Below are positions 13,552 through 16,103 of a stretch of DNA of 16,103 bases, one piece after another (the first letter of the stretch is position 1; every line of letters starts with the position of its first letter). This stretch comes from Paracoccus sp. (in: a-proteobacteria) (GTDB lineage: Bacteria; Pseudomonadota; Alphaproteobacteria; Rhodobacterales; Rhodobacteraceae). A program made the translations under genes and the position numbers. The notes below the pieces were generated by a model. It was not told the DNA's origin and made no database searches. It saw nothing but the letters and a program-made list of their open reading frames with translations. The stretch lies in NCBI GenBank assembly GCA_031178645.1, contig JAPSIP010000005.1:1-16103 (forward strand). The letters are read 5' to 3'.

Positions 13552-14393
13552 CCATGACCGCGCGACCCCTGGTCCACAAGACGGCGATGCCCGGCCTTGG
13601 CCTGTCGGCTGGCATCACCATCGCCATGCTGTCCATCGTCGTCCTGCTGCCGATCGGCGCCCTTCTTCTGAAGGGCGCCAGTTTCGGCCTGACGAATGTG
13701 CTTGAGGTCGTAGGCCGCGAACGGGTCATGGCCTCGCTTTACCTGTCCTTCAAGCTGTCCCTGCTGGCGGCCCTGTTCAACCTGGTCTTCGGCGTGCTGC
13801 TGGCCTGGGTGCTGGTGCGCTACCGCTTTCCGGGCAAGCGCATCCTGGATGCGGCGGTGGACCTGCCCTTCGCCCTGCCCACGGCCGTTGCCGGGATCGC
13901 GCTCACCGCGCTTTACGCACCCAACGGGGCTTTCGGCAGCCTTGCGCAGCAGGTGGGCCTGAAGATCGCTTATACCCAGGCGGGAATCTTCATCGCCCTG
14001 GTCTTCGTGGGCCTGCCCTTCGTCACCCGCACCGTCCAGCCGGTGATCGAGGAGATCGAGCAAGAGGTCGAGGAGGCATCCGCCACCCTTGGCGCCTCGC
14101 GCCTGCATACGCTGCGCCACGTGATCCTGCCGATGCTGGCCCCCGCCGCCTTGACGGGCTTCGCCCTGTCGCTGGCCCGCGCTGTCGGCGAATACGGATC
14201 GGTCATCTTCATTGCGGGCAACATTCCCCTGCGCACCGAAATCGCGCCCTTGCTGATCGTGATCCAGCTCGAGGAATTCAACTATGACGCCGCAGCCGCC
14301 ATCGGCATCGCCATGCTGGTGATTTCCTTCGCCATGCTGCTGGCCATCAACCTGATCCAGATCGTCAGCCGAAGGAAGATGGGCCATGTCTGA
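13548..14393 (+). CDS. cysT: sulfate ABC transporter permease CysT (CysU)
   Basis: A 281-residue inner-membrane permease with six predicted helices. The cytoplasmic coupling loop carries an EAA motif around [21 protein letters not shown] (residues about 179-199), which contacts the ATPase. It pairs with CysW to form the sulfate channel. The start at 13548 overlaps the sbp stop as ATGA. A second in-frame ATG at 13554 is an alternative; neither has a clear ribosome-binding site, so translation probably depends on coupling. The chain has no cysteine. Its last eight bases overlap cysW. Confidence 0.94.
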   Translation: MTMTARPLVHKTAMPGLGLSAGITIAMLSIVVLLPIGALLLKGASFGLTNVLEVVGRERVMASLYLSFKLSLLAALFNLVFGVLLAWVLVRYRFPGKRILDAAVDLPFALPTAVAGIALTALYAPNGAFGSLAQQVGLKIAYTQAGIFIALVFVGLPFVTRTVQPVIEEIEQEVEEASATLGASRLHTLRHVILPMLAPAALTGFALSLARAVGEYGSVIFIAGNIPLRTEIAPLLIVIQLEEFNYDAAAAIGIAMLVISFAMLLAINLIQIVSRRKMGHV

Positions 14394-15255
14394 CACCGCC
14401 CTGCCCCGCCCCGCATTCCGCGTGGCAACCGACGAAGCGCCGCTGCTGCGCATCGTCCTGATCGCCATCGCGGTCGCGGGCCTTGCCGTCCTGGTCTTCG
14501 CCCCGCTGGCCGTGGTCTTCGCCGAGGCGCTGAAGCACGGATGGTCCGCCGCGATCCAGTCCCTGGGCAACCGCGACGCGCGATCCGCGATCCAGTTGAC
14601 GCTGCTGATCACCGCCATTGCCGTGCCCGCAAACGCCGCCTTCGGGATCGCGAGCGCCTGGTTCATCACCAAGTTCGACTTTCGCGGCAAGGCCTTCCTC
14701 ATCACCCTGATCGACCTGCCCTTCAGCGTCAGCCCCGTCGTGGCGGGCCTGTGCATCGTCTTGCTGTTCGGCGCCAATTCCGCCATCGGCGGCTGGCTGG
14801 TTGCCAATGGCTGGCCCATCGTCTTCGCCATCCCCGGCATCGTGCTGGCGACGATCTTCGTGACCTTCCCCTTTGTCGCGCGCGAACTGATCCCGGTGAT
14901 GATCGAACAGGGCCGGGCCGAGGAAGAGGCCGCCCTGACCCTGGGCGCATCCGGCTGGCGGACCTTTCGCACGGTGACGCTGCCCAATATCCGCTGGGCG
15001 CTGCTGTATGGCACGCTGCTGTGCACCGCACGCGCCATGGGCGAATTCGGAGCGGTGGCGGTGGTGTCGGGCAAGATCCGCGGCCAGACCGCGACCATGC
15101 CGATCACCATCGAGATGCTGTATAACGAATACCTGTCCGTCGCGGCCTTCAGCATGGCCGCGCTGCTGACCGCGCTTGCCCTTGTCACCCTGCTTCTGAA
15201 AACCATCCTCGAACTGCGTCACGCCGACCAGCTTGCAGCCACCCGCCGCCATTAA
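14386..15255 (+). CDS. cysW: sulfate ABC transporter permease CysW
   Basis: A 289-residue inner-membrane permease paired with CysT. Six hydrophobic helices are visible, with the EAA coupling loop in EEEAALTLGASGWRTFRTVTLP (about residues 183-204). The conserved C-terminal part ARAMGEFGAVAVVSG is at about 214-228. The start overlaps the end of cysT by eight bases and has AAGGAAG at 14372-14378 as ribosome-binding site. Two cysteines are present (near residues 121 and 211), unlike the other proteins of this operon. The cysA gene starts 12 bp after its stop. Confidence 0.94.
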   Translation: MSDTALPRPAFRVATDEAPLLRIVLIAIAVAGLAVLVFAPLAVVFAEALKHGWSAAIQSLGNRDARSAIQLTLLITAIAVPANAAFGIASAWFITKFDFRGKAFLITLIDLPFSVSPVVAGLCIVLLFGANSAIGGWLVANGWPIVFAIPGIVLATIFVTFPFVARELIPVMIEQGRAEEEAALTLGASGWRTFRTVTLPNIRWALLYGTLLCTARAMGEFGAVAVVSGKIRGQTATMPITIEMLYNEYLSVAAFSMAALLTALALVTLLLKTILELRHADQLAATRRH

Positions 15256-15267
15256 GGGGAACCGTTC

Positions 15268-15987
15268 ATGCATATCGACATCGACGAAATCGCCAAGACC
15301 TTCGGCGCCACCACCGCGCTGCGCCCCGTCTCGCTTAACATCCCCTCGGGCGCGCTTGTGGCGCTGCTGGGGCCGTCAGGTTCGGGCAAGACCACGCTGC
15401 TGCGGATCCTGGGCGGGCTGGAGTTTCCGACCTCGGGCCGGGTGCTGTTCAACGGGCAGGATGCGACCGGCATGACCGTGCAGGACCGCCGCGCGGGCTT
15501 CGTCTTTCAAAGCTATGCGCTGTTCCGGCACATGACCGTCTTCGACAACATCGCCTATGGCCTGCGCGCCCGCCCGCGCGGCCAGCGTCCCCCACGGGCC
15601 GAGATCACCCGCCGCGTGACTAGGCTTCTGGACCTGATCCAGTTGCCCGACATCGCGGGCCGCTATCCGACGCAACTGTCGGGTGGCCAGCGTCAGCGGG
15701 TGGCGCTTGCCCGCGCGCTTGCCATTGAGCCCCGGATGCTGCTGCTGGACGAACCCTTCGGCGCGCTTGACGCCAAGGTGCGCAAGGAACTGCGCCAGGG
15801 CCTGCGCGACATCCATGACGAAACCGGGTTGACCACGGTTTTCGTGACCCATGACCAGGACGAGGCGATGGAACTGGCCGACTTGGTGGTGGTGATGTCG
15901 ATGGGCCGGATCGAACAGATCGGCCGCCCGCAGGACATCCGCAGCAAGCCCGCCACCGAATTCGTGCGCGACTTCATTAGCGCCTGA
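15268..15987 (+). CDS. cysA: sulfate ABC transporter ATP-binding protein CysA, short form
   Basis: A 239-residue ABC ATPase that should energise sulfate import through CysTW. The nucleotide-binding domain is complete: Walker [10 protein letters not shown] (35-43, Lys41), Q-loop Gln81, signature LSGGQ (137-141), Walker B LLLDEP (158-163, catalytic Glu162), D-loop GALD (165-168) and switch His195. It ends directly after the core domain (EFVRDFISA), so the C-terminal TOBE-type regulatory region of about 100 residues found in E. coli-type CysA (around 365 residues) is missing. The next bases encode recN on the other strand, so no remnant follows. AAGGGGA at 15254-15260 is the ribosome-binding site. 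Annotation as CysA rests on operon position; the fold alone fits many importers. Confidence 0.92.
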   Translation: MHIDIDEIAKTFGATTALRPVSLNIPSGALVALLGPSGSGKTTLLRILGGLEFPTSGRVLFNGQDATGMTVQDRRAGFVFQSYALFRHMTVFDNIAYGLRARPRGQRPPRAEITRRVTRLLDLIQLPDIAGRYPTQLSGGQRQRVALARALAIEPRMLLLDEPFGALDAKVRKELRQGLRDIHDETGLTTVFVTHDQDEAMELADLVVVMSMGRIEQIGRPQDIRSKPATEFVRDFISA

Positions 15988-15993
15988 TCGGCG

Positions 15994-16103
15994 TCACCCC
16001 TGCAACAGCGCCCGTGCCGCCCCCGTGGCGGCATCGGTGATGCGGTCGCCCGACAGCATCCGGGCGATCTCCTCGACCCGTTCGGGCGCAGACAGCGCCG
16101 CCA
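15994..16103 (-). CDS. recN: DNA repair protein RecN, C-terminal end (partial)
   Basis: Only the last 35 residues are inside the window, ending at the TGA at 15996-15994. They read AALSAPERVEEIARMLSGD, then RITDAATGAARALLQG, closely matching the C-terminus of RecN (R-x-x-E-I-A-R-M-L-S-G-x-x-I-T-x-x-A...A-x-x-L-L). RecN is an SMC-like ATPase acting at DNA double-strand breaks. The gene converges with cysA with six bases between the stop codons. The call rests on this short but characteristic tail. Confidence 0.85.
   Translation of the reverse strand, partial: AALSAPERVEEIARMLSGDRITDAATGAARALLQG

Noticed and set aside
13536..15206. Long minus-strand open frame (556 codons) across cysT and cysW
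   Set aside because: It lies antisense to two well-supported permeases and shows no membrane or domain features; it is a codon-bias shadow.
16015..16033. Hairpin TGCCGCC-N5-GGCGGCA as a terminator for cysA
   Set aside because: The stem is good, but it lies inside the recN coding sequence and no T run follows in the cysA direction.

Overview
The window is GC-rich, densely packed chromosomal DNA of the kind found in alphaproteobacteria. A Rhodobacterales organism close to Paracoccus is the best guess. The reasons are the GC-rich codon use, the group-2 Mrp (Pha-type) antiporter operon with fused A and B subunits, the glutamine-amidotransferase/puuA/puuB cluster, and a sulfate-transport operon with recN next to it. 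The taxonomic call is inference. I see no tRNA, rRNA, CRISPR array, transposase or phage gene.

Layout. (1) 1-4809 (+): an Mrp/Mnh/Pha cation/proton antiporter operon, entered inside the A-B fusion and followed by C, D, E, F and G. Each stop codon overlaps the next start by 1-4 bases. A small exported protein of unknown function (4811-5284) follows one base later. (2) 5362-6267 (+): a class I-like polyphosphate kinase 2. (3) 6371-6817 (+): a TerB-like protein with its own good promoter candidate. (4) 6814-10171 (-): a three-gene operon of class I glutamine amidotransferase, PuuA-like glutamine synthetase and PuuB-like FAD oxidase, joined by ATGA overlaps. It looks like gamma-glutamylated polyamine/amine catabolism. 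(5) 10172-10335: a divergent intergenic region whose right half is only about 21% GC. (6) 10336-12140 (+): a LysE/RhtB-type exporter and a class V PLP aminotransferase, ended by a convincing intrinsic terminator. (7) 12315-15987 (+): a sulfate/thiosulfate ABC transporter operon. It starts with a 70-residue protein I do not recognise, then the periplasmic binding protein, CysT, CysW and a short CysA. (8) 15994-16103 (-): the 3' end of recN.

How the genes work together. Block 1 is one membrane complex exchanging Na+ or K+ for protons. Block 4 should glutamylate an amine such as putrescine, oxidise it and probably hydrolyse the gamma-glutamyl product; the aldehyde dehydrogenase step (PuuC) is not in the window. 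Block 7 imports sulfate under sulfur limitation. The binding protein and the small leading protein both lack Cys and Met apart from the initiator Met, a sulfur-sparing signature that ties the unknown protein to the sulfur response.

Most of the window is ordinary housekeeping or accessory metabolism. The least-described items are the sulfur-free 70-aa protein, the exported Asn/Pro-rich protein at the end of the antiporter operon, and several compact regulatory structures between genes. I see no clear evidence for a wholly new system.
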